A DNA stretch of 53,297 nucleotides from Pokkaliibacter plantistimulans (GTDB taxonomy: Bacteria > Pseudomonadota > Gammaproteobacteria > Pseudomonadales > Balneatricaceae). The notes under the pieces are model-generated. The model was not told where the DNA came from and did no database searches. It saw nothing but the letters and a program-made list of their open reading frames with translations. Within the stretch, counting starts at the first letter, position 1. Every line of letters starts with the position of its first letter. A program made the translations under genes and the position numbers. Below, in pieces: positions 24,792 to 33,335 of this stretch. The stretch spans positions 1 through 53,297 of the forward strand of contig NZ_LAPT01000078.1 in assembly GCF_003194385.1 (NCBI RefSeq), written 5' to 3'.

Positions 24792-26762
24792 TTAGTTACC
24801 CAGCATGCCCAGCAGATAGGGGTCCACAAAGCCTGCCGGGTAATCGATGCTCATGAGTTTCCCCATACCGATCAGGAACAGTGTCAGCCCCAGTGCTACG
24901 GTGCCGGACAGGCGCCAGCGGGCGAGGGTGGCAAAGCGCAGGAAGAACAGGGTGAACACCGCCGTGGTGCTGATGAATCCGACGGTGAAGTACAGCACCG
25001 CCAGCGCGAAGAAGGCGAGGATATACACCAGTTCGCGACTGATACTAGCGGCCATGCGGGTGGTCGAACGCATCCAGTAGCGCACTACCACCATGGCTAC
25101 GGAGAAGCCCATGATACTAATGGCCATCAGCGGGAAGGCCTTGGTCAGTTCAGAGGCCGACCAGATATCACCCACGGCCAGTACCGAGGCCAGCAGCATC
25201 AGGCCGATGATCACCCAGTCCAGCAGGGTAACGGCTTCCCGTTCGGCAGGTTGCTTCACTTCTGCCGCGGCAGACTGACCGGCCTGTCGGGCATCGCGGC
25301 GGCGTTGCAGCCAGCTGCGTACCATGGGGGCGACAAAGCTGAGCAGGATCAGACTGGCGATGGCGATCACGCCGGGGCGCTGCATCCAGCCGTAGCCGTA
25401 GAACTGGATACTCTGGAAGAAGTAGTTCTCTGCACCCGGGGCCAGCACGAAGCCAATCAGGAAGGCTGGGCGTGGCCAGTTGGCGCCTTTCAGCAGTACA
25501 CCGATGCAGGCGATGGCGCCGAGGGCGATGAAATCACCGAGGCTGCGAGTAGCCTGATAGGCGGCAAACAGGATCAGTGTCAGCAGCACCGGAGCCATGC
25601 GTGAGAAGGGAATGCGGGTCAGCATGGCTACTGGAGAGGTGAGGCCCAGACACAGCAGAGCACCGAGAATATTGGCCAGCGCCAGTGACCAGATAATGGT
25701 GTAGGTCAGGTCCAGATGCGCACCAACCATGGAAATACCAGGTTGCAGGCCAAGCAGCAGCATGCCGCCAAGGAACACTGCCGCAGTGCCAGAACCGGGC
25801 ACGCCGAACAGCAGCGTGGGGATCATACTGCCGCAGGAGCAGGCATTGTTGGCAGATTCCGGCGCGATAACCCCTTTGATTTCACCCTTGCCGAAGCGTG
25901 ACTTGTCCTTGCTGGACTGCATGGCGTAGCTGTAGGTCATCCAGTCAACCACCGAGCCACCGAGGCCGGGGATGGCGCCGATCAGGCTGCCGAATACCGA
26001 GCATTTGCCCACTAATGGCAGGTTCTTGAAGACATCCTTAATGCCCTGGCTCCAGCCCTGACCCAGGCTGTTGGGTTTGTTGGCAATGGCGCGGTCCTTG
26101 ATCAGCAGGTCGATGATTTCCGGCAGGGCGAAGATACCCAGACCGACCACCACCAGAGGAATGCCATCAAACAGGTAGTCGATCCCCAGATTCAGGCGGT
26201 ATTCGCCCGTGGCAGGTGCACTGCCGATGGTGCCCAGCAACAGGCCAGCACCGCAGGCGGCAAAGCCCTTGAACACGTTCCCTCCGGCCAGACTGGCTAC
26301 CACACTGAGACCGAGCAGGGTGAGCATGAACAGTTCAGCGGAAGAGAACGACAACACCAGTGGCCGGGCCACCACGATAAACACGCTGAGAATCATGGCA
26401 CCGGCCACACCGCCGAGCATGGAAGAGGCGAACGCGGCAGACAGGGCGCGGGCCGCCATGCCCTGCTTGGCCAGCGGGAAGCCATCCATGACAGTGGCCT
26501 GTGAAGCGCTGGAGCCGGGAATGCCCATCAGCACAGAGGTAAAGGTATCGCCGGTGGGGACCACCGCGACCAGACCCATCAGCATGCCAAGGCCGACCGA
26601 GGGTTCCATACCGTAGAGAAAGGGCAGTAACAGTGACATACCAGCGATGCCACCCAGCCCCGGGATAATCCCAATCACCAGCCCCACCACCACGCCGAGG
26701 GACAGATAGGCGAGATGGGTGAAGGTCAGCAAGTGTTGAAAGGCGTCTAAGAATTCAGTCAT
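24792..26762 (-). CDS. Tripartite tricarboxylate transporter permease, TctA-TctB fusion
   Basis: A 656-aa membrane protein that combines both permease subunits of a TTT system. Residues 1 to about 500 are TctA: GVVVGLVIGIIPGLGGIAGM, MGIPGSSASQATVMDG and LLFGVPGSGTAAVFLGGML are its two repeated signature regions. After a charged linker (RRRDARQAGQSAAAEVKQ), residues about 510-656 form four to five helices that match TctB (WVIIGLMLLASVLAVG, then AVLYFTVGFISTTAVFTLFF). TctA alone is about 500 aa and TctB about 150, so the length agrees with a fusion. No separate tctB gene exists nearby. It is last in the galD-tctC-tctAB unit. Confidence 0.93.
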   Translation of the reverse strand: MTEFLDAFQHLLTFTHLAYLSLGVVVGLVIGIIPGLGGIAGMSLLLPFLYGMEPSVGLGMLMGLVAVVPTGDTFTSVLMGIPGSSASQATVMDGFPLAKQGMAARALSAAFASSMLGGVAGAMILSVFIVVARPLVLSFSSAELFMLTLLGLSVVASLAGGNVFKGFAACGAGLLLGTIGSAPATGEYRLNLGIDYLFDGIPLVVVGLGIFALPEIIDLLIKDRAIANKPNSLGQGWSQGIKDVFKNLPLVGKCSVFGSLIGAIPGLGGSVVDWMTYSYAMQSSKDKSRFGKGEIKGVIAPESANNACSCGSMIPTLLFGVPGSGTAAVFLGGMLLLGLQPGISMVGAHLDLTYTIIWSLALANILGALLCLGLTSPVAMLTRIPFSRMAPVLLTLILFAAYQATRSLGDFIALGAIACIGVLLKGANWPRPAFLIGFVLAPGAENYFFQSIQFYGYGWMQRPGVIAIASLILLSFVAPMVRSWLQRRRDARQAGQSAAAEVKQPAEREAVTLLDWVIIGLMLLASVLAVGDIWSASELTKAFPLMAISIMGFSVAMVVVRYWMRSTTRMAASISRELVYILAFFALAVLYFTVGFISTTAVFTLFFLRFATLARWRLSGTVALGLTLFLIGMGKLMSIDYPAGFVDPYLLGMLGN

Positions 26763-26817
26763 TACTGCTTGTCCATCAACTGTTATTTTGGTGACAACCG
26801 TTACATCGGGTTTGGAG

Positions 26818-26855
26818 TGGCAGGGCAGCGGCGAGTGTGCTGCTGCCCTGCTGCC
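26818..26855 (-). other. Hairpin between tctC and the TctA-TctB gene
   Basis: CAGGGCAGC (26821-26829) and GCTGCCCTG (26842-26850) form a perfect stem, extendable outward by GG..CC pairs. It lies just past the tctC stop and lacks a T-tract. By position it may stabilise tctC message or reduce read-through into the permease. Confidence 0.6.
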
Positions 26856-26858
26856 GGA

Positions 26859-27938
26859 TCAGTTGACGGAGACGTTGAACTTGGTTTGCAGCCAGTCTTT
26901 CACCCACTGCTGGCGCTCTGGCGACATGTTGACGGCATCACTGATGTACTGCTCGGCAGCGCGGCCAGTGATGTTCTCATACGGGCCGATCTGTTCGACG
27001 GCTTCCTTGTTGAAGTCAGGGTCTTTCACCATCTTTTCCACTGCACTGATGTAGCTGTCATAGACGGCAGCAGGCACATCGGTCGGAATGAAGAGCACTT
27101 TCTGGAAGGCGAAGCCTGCCGCAAAGAACTTGAAGTACACCTCGTATTCAGGGCCTGAAGGCTCTTCACCTTTGTACTCCTTGTAGACCTCCTGGAAGGT
27201 AGGAATATCGGGGAAGGCCGGATCACGGACGACCTTGCCATCGCCATTGAGAATGCCCAGCGAGAACAGCGGTACAGCCTTGCCCTGTTGTTCCAGATCC
27301 TTGACCGAGGCCAGATAGGCCGAGGTGGTCTGGAAGTCTACCTTGGCTTCGCCGCGCTCAAAGGCCAGACGGCCCTCGCCACGGCTCTTCATGCCGAACA
27401 CCGGTTTCAGATTGAAGCCGAGCATATCCAGCGCCATCATCACCGGCAGCTCCAGCTGGGTAGGGCCCTGTGCGGCAAAAGGCATCGGCGTGTCTTTCAG
27501 CTTGGCCAGATCCGCTGCGCTTTTCACACCCAGGTCCGGCTGGATGTAGACCACACCGCCGGTGGGGGAAGCCAGAATGGCTGTCCACTTGTTGAAATCG
27601 TAGCGCACCCGCTGGTCGCCCAGCATATAGGGGTAAAGGGTGGAGGCTGAGGTGCCAATAATGTCGCTGCCATCGCTGCGGGCACGGTTGTAGAACAGGT
27701 TGGTGCCGGTGATAGAGCCGCCCCCCGGTACGTTCTTGATGACCAGCGTGGGCGAGTCAGGCAGGTATTTATCCAGATGCGGCGACACAAAGCGTGCCCA
27801 TACATCGGTGCCACCGCCGACGCCAAAGGGAATGGTCCAGTTGATGGTTGAGGGCAGGGTGTTGGCTACGGCCTGGCCTGCGCCACTCAGGCTGAGGGTC
27901 AGGGCGGCGGAGGCGAGGAGTGCAGTCAGCTTTTTCAT
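26859..27938 (-). CDS. Tripartite tricarboxylate transporter binding protein (TctC-like)
   Basis: A 359-aa periplasmic receptor with a signal peptide in residues 1-25 (LLASAALTLSLSGAGQAVAN). The TctC/Bug fold is shown by INWTIPFGVGGGTDVWARFV, the loop that binds the carboxylate, and VIKNVPGGGSITGTNLFYNR. Such proteins bind di- and tricarboxylates. It is somewhat longer than common Bug proteins (about 320-330 aa) and belongs to the branch with an elongated C-terminal region (DWLQTKFNVSVN). The neighbouring isomerase suggests an aconitate- or oxalomesaconate-like substrate. Confidence 0.92.
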   Translation of the reverse strand: MKKLTALLASAALTLSLSGAGQAVANTLPSTINWTIPFGVGGGTDVWARFVSPHLDKYLPDSPTLVIKNVPGGGSITGTNLFYNRARSDGSDIIGTSASTLYPYMLGDQRVRYDFNKWTAILASPTGGVVYIQPDLGVKSAADLAKLKDTPMPFAAQGPTQLELPVMMALDMLGFNLKPVFGMKSRGEGRLAFERGEAKVDFQTTSAYLASVKDLEQQGKAVPLFSLGILNGDGKVVRDPAFPDIPTFQEVYKEYKGEEPSGPEYEVYFKFFAAGFAFQKVLFIPTDVPAAVYDSYISAVEKMVKDPDFNKEAVEQIGPYENITGRAAEQYISDAVNMSPERQQWVKDWLQTKFNVSVN

Positions 27939-27988
27939 GATGAATGTACCTTGTTGTTTTTGTGATTAATGCAGTGGTGCCGTGCGCT

Positions 27989-29050
27989 TCAGGGCAGAAA
28001 CACGGTGCCGGACAGAATCTTGCGGGCGGTGCGCAACAGCGACACGGCCTTGACCTGAGCGGGATTGAGCTCATCTCGCACCACCTCCAGGTCAATGCTG
28101 CCGGTCGGGTGTTCGATCTGCACCAGCGACAGTTCAGTGGCTGGCGCAATCAGTTGCCCGGCCACGGTTTCGGGGAAGCCCGCCGCAGTGGCAATGGCGA
28201 TGCTGCCGGTGACAGCCAGCGCCTTGTGGCAGCGCTGCGGAACGAAATATCGCGCCTGCAGGGTGCCGCCGTGGCGGGCCGCAGAGAGCAATACCGGTTT
28301 GGGGATGACCTGCTCGCTGACGTCCCCCAGACCCATTCGTTGCCCGGCCTGCTGGCGCAGCTTCTCCAGCCGTGCCATGAACACCTCGTCGCTATCCAGT
28401 TCGGCGGGTGTTTCGCTGCCGGTCTTGCCCAGGTCGCTGGCGTGGATCAGCACGCAGGGCATGGCAGCATCGATGCAGGTCACGGCGATACCGTCGATCT
28501 CCTCCAGCAAATGTCCGGTAGGGAACAGTCGGCCGGTCTTGGCACCCTGTACGTCGATAAAGGTCAGTTTAATCGGCGCAGCAGGATTGGGGGCGCCACT
28601 GATCAGTGTATCGCCGTCATAGACGACATTGCCGTCCACGGTAGGCACCTGGGCATGGATGATCTTGTTGGTGTTGAGGTTGCGGATACGCACCAGGGTG
28701 GAGCACGCCTGAGGCATAACCAGTCCGGTTTCAATGGCGAAGGGAGCGACCCCGGCCAGCATATTGCCGCAGTTGGGGGAGAAATCGACTTTCTTCTCGG
28801 CGATGCCTACCTGGGCAAACAGGTAGTCGACATCCGCTTCGGCGCAGTCCGAGCGCCCCACCATGGCCACCTTGCTGGTCAGACTGTTGCCGCCGCCAAT
28901 ACCATCCAGCTGCAGCTCATGTCCGGCTCCCATGATGTGTTGGAGGATAGCTGCACACGCCTCACGGTCGTTGGGCAGGTCCTCCAGGCGCAGGTACGGT
29001 CCCCGGGAGGTACCGCCGCGCATGATCATGCAAGGAATACTGTGTGACAT
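27989..29050 (-). CDS. galD: PrpF/GalD-family isomerase (4-oxalomesaconate tautomerase-like)
   Basis: A 353-aa cytoplasmic isomerase of the PrpF family, diaminopimelate-epimerase fold. IPCMIMRGGTSRGPYL, LDGIGGGNSLTSKVAMVGRS and VDFSPNCGNMLAGVAPFAIE, which has the Cys-Gly-Asn active-site loop, are diagnostic. GalD interconverts 4-oxalomesaconate tautomers in gallate breakdown; other members isomerise methylaconitate or aconitate. The overall pattern favours GalD-like over PrpF, but no other gallate gene is present here, so aconitate isomerase is a real alternative. The start is ATG 29050; the frame extends six codons to a TTG. It leads the operon and diverges from a LysR gene. Confidence 0.85.
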   Translation of the reverse strand: MSHSIPCMIMRGGTSRGPYLRLEDLPNDREACAAILQHIMGAGHELQLDGIGGGNSLTSKVAMVGRSDCAEADVDYLFAQVGIAEKKVDFSPNCGNMLAGVAPFAIETGLVMPQACSTLVRIRNLNTNKIIHAQVPTVDGNVVYDGDTLISGAPNPAAPIKLTFIDVQGAKTGRLFPTGHLLEEIDGIAVTCIDAAMPCVLIHASDLGKTGSETPAELDSDEVFMARLEKLRQQAGQRMGLGDVSEQVIPKPVLLSAARHGGTLQARYFVPQRCHKALAVTGSIAIATAAGFPETVAGQLIAPATELSLVQIEHPTGSIDLEVVRDELNPAQVKAVSLLRTARKILSGTVFLP

Positions 29051-29122
29051 GGAATCAAGCCTGTTCAAAAGCTAAAAGGGAGTGATGTCGACAACGGGGC
29101 CTAGGTTGTCACAGGGCTGATA

Positions 29123-29213
29123 GATGCATCAAATGCAAAAATTACTGTTAATTGATTTGTTTTGTGCATTAAATGGTGCAGGGAAACCGGCAGGAAAAGG
29201 TGATGCATCAAAT
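29123..29213. promoter_or_regulatory. Divergent promoter region with duplicated GATGCATCAAAT
   Basis: GATGCATCAAAT occurs at 29123-29134 and again at 29202-29213, the second copy containing the LysR start codon. The inner GATGCATC is palindromic. Between galD and its divergent LysR gene, this is a candidate binding site for autoregulation, though the second copy may be chance. Confidence 0.4.
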
Positions 29214-30120
29214 CGAATTCAAGGATCTGGCGATCTTTGTGCGTGTCGCAGAATCAGGCAATTTTCACGAGGCAGCAGAGGCCATGCATCTGTCGCAACC
29301 GGCGTTGAGCCGACGCATGCAACGGCTGGAAAGCATCCTCGGCACCCAGCTGTTTGAGCGCACCACGCGCAAGACCTGGCTGACCTCGGCCGGGCGCGAA
29401 TTTTTGCCTAAGGCGCGCCGTATGCTGGAGGATTTCGAGGTGTCGGTGCTGAGCATCAAGGAGATGGCCACGCAGCAGAAGGGCAAGGTCACCATCGCCT
29501 GTATTCCCACTGCCGCGTTCTACTTCCTGCCCAGCGTGATCCGTATTTTCAACGAACGTTATCCGGGGATTCGCATCCAGATTCTCGATGCCAGTGCCAA
29601 TGAGGGACTGGAGGCGGTGATCCGTGGCGACGCCGACTTCGGTATCAACATGGCCATTGCCCAGCACCCGGAAGTCAGCTTCACACCGCTGGTGGATGAC
29701 CCCTTTGTGGTCTGTATCCGCAAGGATCATCCTCTGGCCAGCCAGTCCAGCATCAGCTGGGAAGATCTCACCCCGTACAAACTGATCACCGTCAGCCGTG
29801 CCAGTGGCAACCGTTCACTGCTGGACAGCGCACTGGTGCAGGAAGGGGTCAAGCTGAACGGGTTTTACGAGGTGCAGCACCTGTCCACGTCACTGGGGCT
29901 GGTGGAAATGGGGCTGGGGGTATCGGTAGTACCGCATATGGCGATGCCCCTCAACGAGGCCTCGATGCTGACCTGTCGGCCGCTGGCCCATAGCATCATG
30001 CGTTCCATTGGTGTGGTGCGACGTAGTGCAACCGGTATATCTCCGGCCGCAGAGCTGTTTGTGGCGATCCTGCTGGAAGTGTGGCCCTACCACGTCAAAA
30101 CCAATGTGGCAGCAGTTTGA
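29203..30120 (+). CDS. LysR-family regulator of the carboxylate module
   Basis: A 305-aa LysR-type regulator. The start at ATG 29203 is preceded by GGAAAAGG; an in-frame ATG 10 codons earlier is less well placed. The DNA-binding domain reads KDLAIFVRVAESGNFHEAAE then LSQPALSRRMQRLESILGTQ, and the effector domain contains VTIACIPTAAFYFLPSVIRI. Its divergent position makes it the probable regulator of galD-tctC-tctAB, with the transported carboxylate or a metabolite as effector. Confidence 0.92.
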   Translation: MHQIEFKDLAIFVRVAESGNFHEAAEAMHLSQPALSRRMQRLESILGTQLFERTTRKTWLTSAGREFLPKARRMLEDFEVSVLSIKEMATQQKGKVTIACIPTAAFYFLPSVIRIFNERYPGIRIQILDASANEGLEAVIRGDADFGINMAIAQHPEVSFTPLVDDPFVVCIRKDHPLASQSSISWEDLTPYKLITVSRASGNRSLLDSALVQEGVKLNGFYEVQHLSTSLGLVEMGLGVSVVPHMAMPLNEASMLTCRPLAHSIMRSIGVVRRSATGISPAAELFVAILLEVWPYHVKTNVAAV

Positions 30121-30260
30121 GCGTTCTCATCAGTCTCTGCACTCCTCTGAAAGTGAGGTGGCTATCGCAGGTGATCGCTGTACTTGAGTTTGCTGCTGAG
30201 GAGCCTTAGGTGAAACGAGGATAGGCTAATAACGACTAACCGGCAGAGTGTGGAACGTAT

Positions 30261-30701
30261 ATGAGTATCGTCAGTCAACAGATTGTGGTTCCGCCATCCG
30301 CGCAGGGAACATTGCTGGTGGAGGGAATACTGGCGAGTGCAGCCAGCTATGAGGTGAAAGTGTTCGCTGTGCCTGCAACGGGTACAAGTGTCGAGGCGGG
30401 GCAGGATGACACGGAACAGTGCACTGACGAGCGCTTTTACATCGGAAGCATTTTTAGTTACGGCTTCGGCAGTGGGTTTGCGCAGCAAGGTGAGATTGTG
30501 GAGCTGGCAGCCGATGGTGAAGTGCGGCATAAATCACCGGAGTCATATCCTGCCGTACTGGATCTGCGGAGGTCAGCGGCTTATGTTGGCGGAGCGCAAG
30601 AGCAGCTGCTGACGGTGCTGTTTGTCCCCCAGGTATCGGCCCGGCAAGGTGTTGATGACGAGGGCGGCGGTATTCGGTTCAGCACGCTGCGGGTGGAGTA
30701 G
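30261..30701 (+). CDS. Small protein of unknown function
   Basis: A 146-aa frame I do not recognise. It has no signal peptide or membrane helix and is acidic overall (VEAGQDDTEQCTDERFY). Segments such as VSQQIVVPPSAQGTLLVEGI and EQLLTVLFVPQVSARQG look like beta-strands of a soluble domain. Codon use is consistent with the neighbourhood, but the ribosome-binding site is weak (GAGTGTGGAACGTAT). It converges with the tyrosinase gene 110 bp away. A spurious frame cannot be excluded. Confidence 0.5.
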   Translation: MSIVSQQIVVPPSAQGTLLVEGILASAASYEVKVFAVPATGTSVEAGQDDTEQCTDERFYIGSIFSYGFGSGFAQQGEIVELAADGEVRHKSPESYPAVLDLRRSAAYVGGAQEQLLTVLFVPQVSARQGVDDEGGGIRFSTLRVE

Positions 30702-30811
30702 CAGACGGCGCAAGTGAAGGTGGTTCAGAGCCAGTCGATACGACCAGCTCTGAGCAAAGTGATATACCACGCTGGTGGCCGATTGCAGTGATCACTCGTC
30801 AGTATTCTTTA

Positions 30812-32095
30812 TCACTCGTGAGTCACAATCGAGGCGCCGCGCATTTTCACTTCTCTGGTGTGGGTTGCATTGGCATCACAGTCATACACCTTGAGGGTGA
30901 CTCTGACCTTGTCATCCTCAACCTTGTAACGCTTCAGTGCCTCGGTGATGTCGACATAGGTGTTATAGGGCTTGAGGTGACTTTCCGGCCTGCGATCAAA
31001 AGGTTGCTGGTGATTGGCATACTGACAGTGGCCTTTACCACCCGCGCATTGGCCGTGGCCAAACAAATAGAGAGTGCTGGCAAAGCCTGCGGCCGGATCA
31101 GGTGAGTCCGCACCACTGCTGTCGCTGCCGTCTCCCAGATAGATATTCACCTTGTAGCTGTCTTCGGTCTTGGCCACCCCCTGCAACTCAAGAAATGCAT
31201 GCTTGAAGGGTGTGGTGTGGAAGGGAATCTGAAAGGACAGTTCATTCCCTGTGTCTGTTCTGGGCATGGTCTCCTGATTGATTTCCACAAAGGCCTCGGC
31301 ATCCACATAGGTATAACCGAAGAATTTGGTATCCAGTGTCTGTTCGCCTGTGTAGGTGAAGGGCGCGCAGACAAAGTCCAGCTGTGCCTGTGGCACGGTG
31401 CTGTCACCGTTCTGCCGCTGCCACTCGAACCACTGGCGATCCACATTGCAGTGGTGCATCCAGAAAATCGGGTCGTAGGCGGCTGTCGGTACACTGGCCA
31501 TATCGCCGCCTACCCAGACGTGCAGACCGCCATGGGGGTTTTCCAGCGCGGGAGAGAAGCGATCATAAGTTTTCTGCCGCAAAGCCAGTTCTACCTGTAG
31601 CTTGAGTTGCTCAAGCGCTGATGAAGGGCTGGGGCTACGCTGAGTCATGGTGCCGGTCACCTGACTGAAGGCGGCGTACAGTGGATTGGGTTTGGTTTCA
31701 CCCGTCTGCAAATCGACATACGTCTGGTCGGTCACTGCTTTGGGGAGTCCGTTGGCGATGGCTTCAGCGGAGGTCCAGTCCCAGTAAGGCAGCATGACCC
31801 CGGCAACCTGATCCTGCAGGCGCAGCTCAAACTCGTAGATGTATGCACGGTGCCACGTCGGGAAGTTCAGATTACCGTGCTGGCAGTAGAAGGGGATGGG
31901 CAGTCCGTGGACGCCAGCGATCCACTGATAACCCCGTTCGTCGTTGTTGCCTCCGTCAGCCGATACGGCATAGAGTCCCTCGAAGGCATTTCGGAGATCA
32001 TTCAGTTCACTGTCGGTAAGGCGATAGACGCTTTTTCTGACTCGTACATTGCGATTGGCACTGCGTACCAGGGCTGATGATTCTGCTCCGCTCAT
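30812..32095 (-). CDS. Tyrosinase (polyphenol oxidase), type-3 copper protein
   Basis: A 427-aa type-3 copper oxidase that hydroxylates monophenols and oxidises catechols to quinones (melanin formation). CuA ligands are H63, H73 and H82 in GVHGLPIPFYCQHGNLNF and PTWHRAYIYEFE. C71-Q-H73 is the C-x-H arrangement that forms a Cys-His thioether in fungal tyrosinases and hemocyanins. CuB has H188, H192 (NPHGGLHVWVG) and H214/H215 (YDPIFWMHHCNVDRQW). A C-terminal beta-sandwich region of about 170 residues follows (VTLKVYDCDANATHTREVKM). There is no signal peptide, and no separate caddie protein is recognised. The start has GAGGAACACATC before it. Confidence 0.93.
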   Translation of the reverse strand: MSGAESSALVRSANRNVRVRKSVYRLTDSELNDLRNAFEGLYAVSADGGNNDERGYQWIAGVHGLPIPFYCQHGNLNFPTWHRAYIYEFELRLQDQVAGVMLPYWDWTSAEAIANGLPKAVTDQTYVDLQTGETKPNPLYAAFSQVTGTMTQRSPSPSSALEQLKLQVELALRQKTYDRFSPALENPHGGLHVWVGGDMASVPTAAYDPIFWMHHCNVDRQWFEWQRQNGDSTVPQAQLDFVCAPFTYTGEQTLDTKFFGYTYVDAEAFVEINQETMPRTDTGNELSFQIPFHTTPFKHAFLELQGVAKTEDSYKVNIYLGDGSDSSGADSPDPAAGFASTLYLFGHGQCAGGKGHCQYANHQQPFDRRPESHLKPYNTYVDITEALKRYKVEDDKVRVTLKVYDCDANATHTREVKMRGASIVTHE

Positions 32096-32235
32096 GATGT
32101 GTTCCTCGTTGTCTCTGAATTGGTTTTTGTATTTAAAAGTAATTCATACAGGAATTTTATTTATGACGTGGGTGGTAATCAGTTGAAGCTGATTTTTTAG
32201 TCTGTCTGGTTTGGTTGCTTCTGGTTGATAGATTG

Positions 32236-32880
32236 CTAATGTTCGGTTAGGTGGTGAGTAAGTTGTTTTTTATTTGCTCTTTGAATATGAGTAATAAGCC
32301 AATAACAGCCAGAACCTCCGGTGATCATTCCGAAGACCATTAAATAATGCATGCTAAAGGGGGGCATCAATGTATGACTATGTGGAATAAAGAGAAGTGA
32401 CCACATCACAGCGTACATACCGAGCAGCATGCAGAGTGAAATCCACAAGTTGAAAAGAATGAGCCTGACTTTTGCATTGCTGGGTCGTCTGTCACCTTTA
32501 TACAGATCCTGTTTGCATGCGCTATAGCAAAAGGGCACAGAGAACAGCAGCATCAACACCAGTGGCAGATTAAAAAAAGACCCCGATCCGATATGGTGCA
32601 TAGGTGCGTCCTGCCACTGATCTGTCAGCCAGCCGCCCAGCAGCATGCCAGAGCCACCAGCCGCCCAGCAGATAATGCTGTGCATCGCCAGCCCTTTTAT
32701 GCGGGCATTGCGGGTTAGCCACAGCAGTCGGCCAAAGAGACTGAACAGGATTACGAGCCAGATGAGTGACCAGGTGACTGGCAGCGCGGCCAGATAAATG
32801 GCGATGAGCGTTTGTAGCAGGAACAAAGCACACATCAGGTTAAGCATATTGTGGGTATTGCTTGAGCAATTATGCGGCAT
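32236..32880 (-). CDS. Predicted six-helix membrane protein of unknown function
   Basis: A 214-aa hydrophobic protein with about six predicted helices. I do not recognise the family. Two Gly-Ser-Gly helix motifs recur: WAAGGSGMLLGGWL and GMITGGSGCYWLIT, each with nearby Met, His and Cys (AMHSIICW; MHYLMVFGM; SVPFCYSACKQD). This is suggestive of metal contact but proves nothing. The C-terminal tail is His-rich (KKQLTHHLTEH). It lies 140 bp upstream of the tyrosinase gene on the same strand in lower-GC DNA, so the two may be cotranscribed. The start ATG follows AGGGGGTCAAG. Confidence 0.6.
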   Translation of the reverse strand: MPHNCSSNTHNMLNLMCALFLLQTLIAIYLAALPVTWSLIWLVILFSLFGRLLWLTRNARIKGLAMHSIICWAAGGSGMLLGGWLTDQWQDAPMHHIGSGSFFNLPLVLMLLFSVPFCYSACKQDLYKGDRRPSNAKVRLILFNLWISLCMLLGMYAVMWSLLFIPHSHTLMPPFSMHYLMVFGMITGGSGCYWLITHIQRANKKQLTHHLTEH

Positions 32881-33335
32881 CTTGACCCCCTGAGCCTCAA
32901 TCTCTCATGGTCAGTCTTGAACCTTTCGTCAAACGGCATCCACACTATCTATGACTGTAAAACTTACTTAAGAACATCAATGGTGATCAAAGATGGTTCC
33001 TAATAAAGAATACGGCTACATGAATTAAATAGCTGATATAGACAAGGAAGACTTTTTGTTTTTGGTGCTCTGCTGAAACATGTCTGTATTTGATGGTTTA
33101 TCAGTATGGAGAGTTGGGTTAGTTTGTCAATTAATGCTTTTGGGGTGAAGGGGGATCTCGATGGGTATTCGATAAAATGAGATTTGCAAGATTTTCCTGT
33201 GAATATTGCATGTTGCATAAGTATTTGTATTTCAGGTAGTAAAAATTAATTTAATGGTATTTTATAAAAAAATACCTCAGTGAAAGTAATATTAACGATG
33301 GGCGTATATTTTGAAAAAGTCTAAGCCCGAAGCTC
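32881..33335. other. AT-rich gene-free region
   Basis: About 455 bp, much more AT-rich than the rest of the window, with no convincing coding frame. A 72-aa minus-strand frame (33000-33218) has no recognisable similarity and no ribosome-binding site. Together with the low-GC membrane protein gene it suggests an acquired segment. No repeats or terminators were recognised. Confidence 0.6.

Noticed and set aside
24508-24795. 95-aa plus-strand frame
   Set aside because: Covers a terminator and the ends of two minus-strand genes; no coding character.
27944-29047. 367-aa plus-strand open frame
   Set aside because: Antisense to galD, which has clear family motifs on the other strand.
33000-33218. 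72-aa minus-strand frame in AT-rich DNA
   Set aside because: No ribosome-binding site, no similarity, and codon use unlike other genes.
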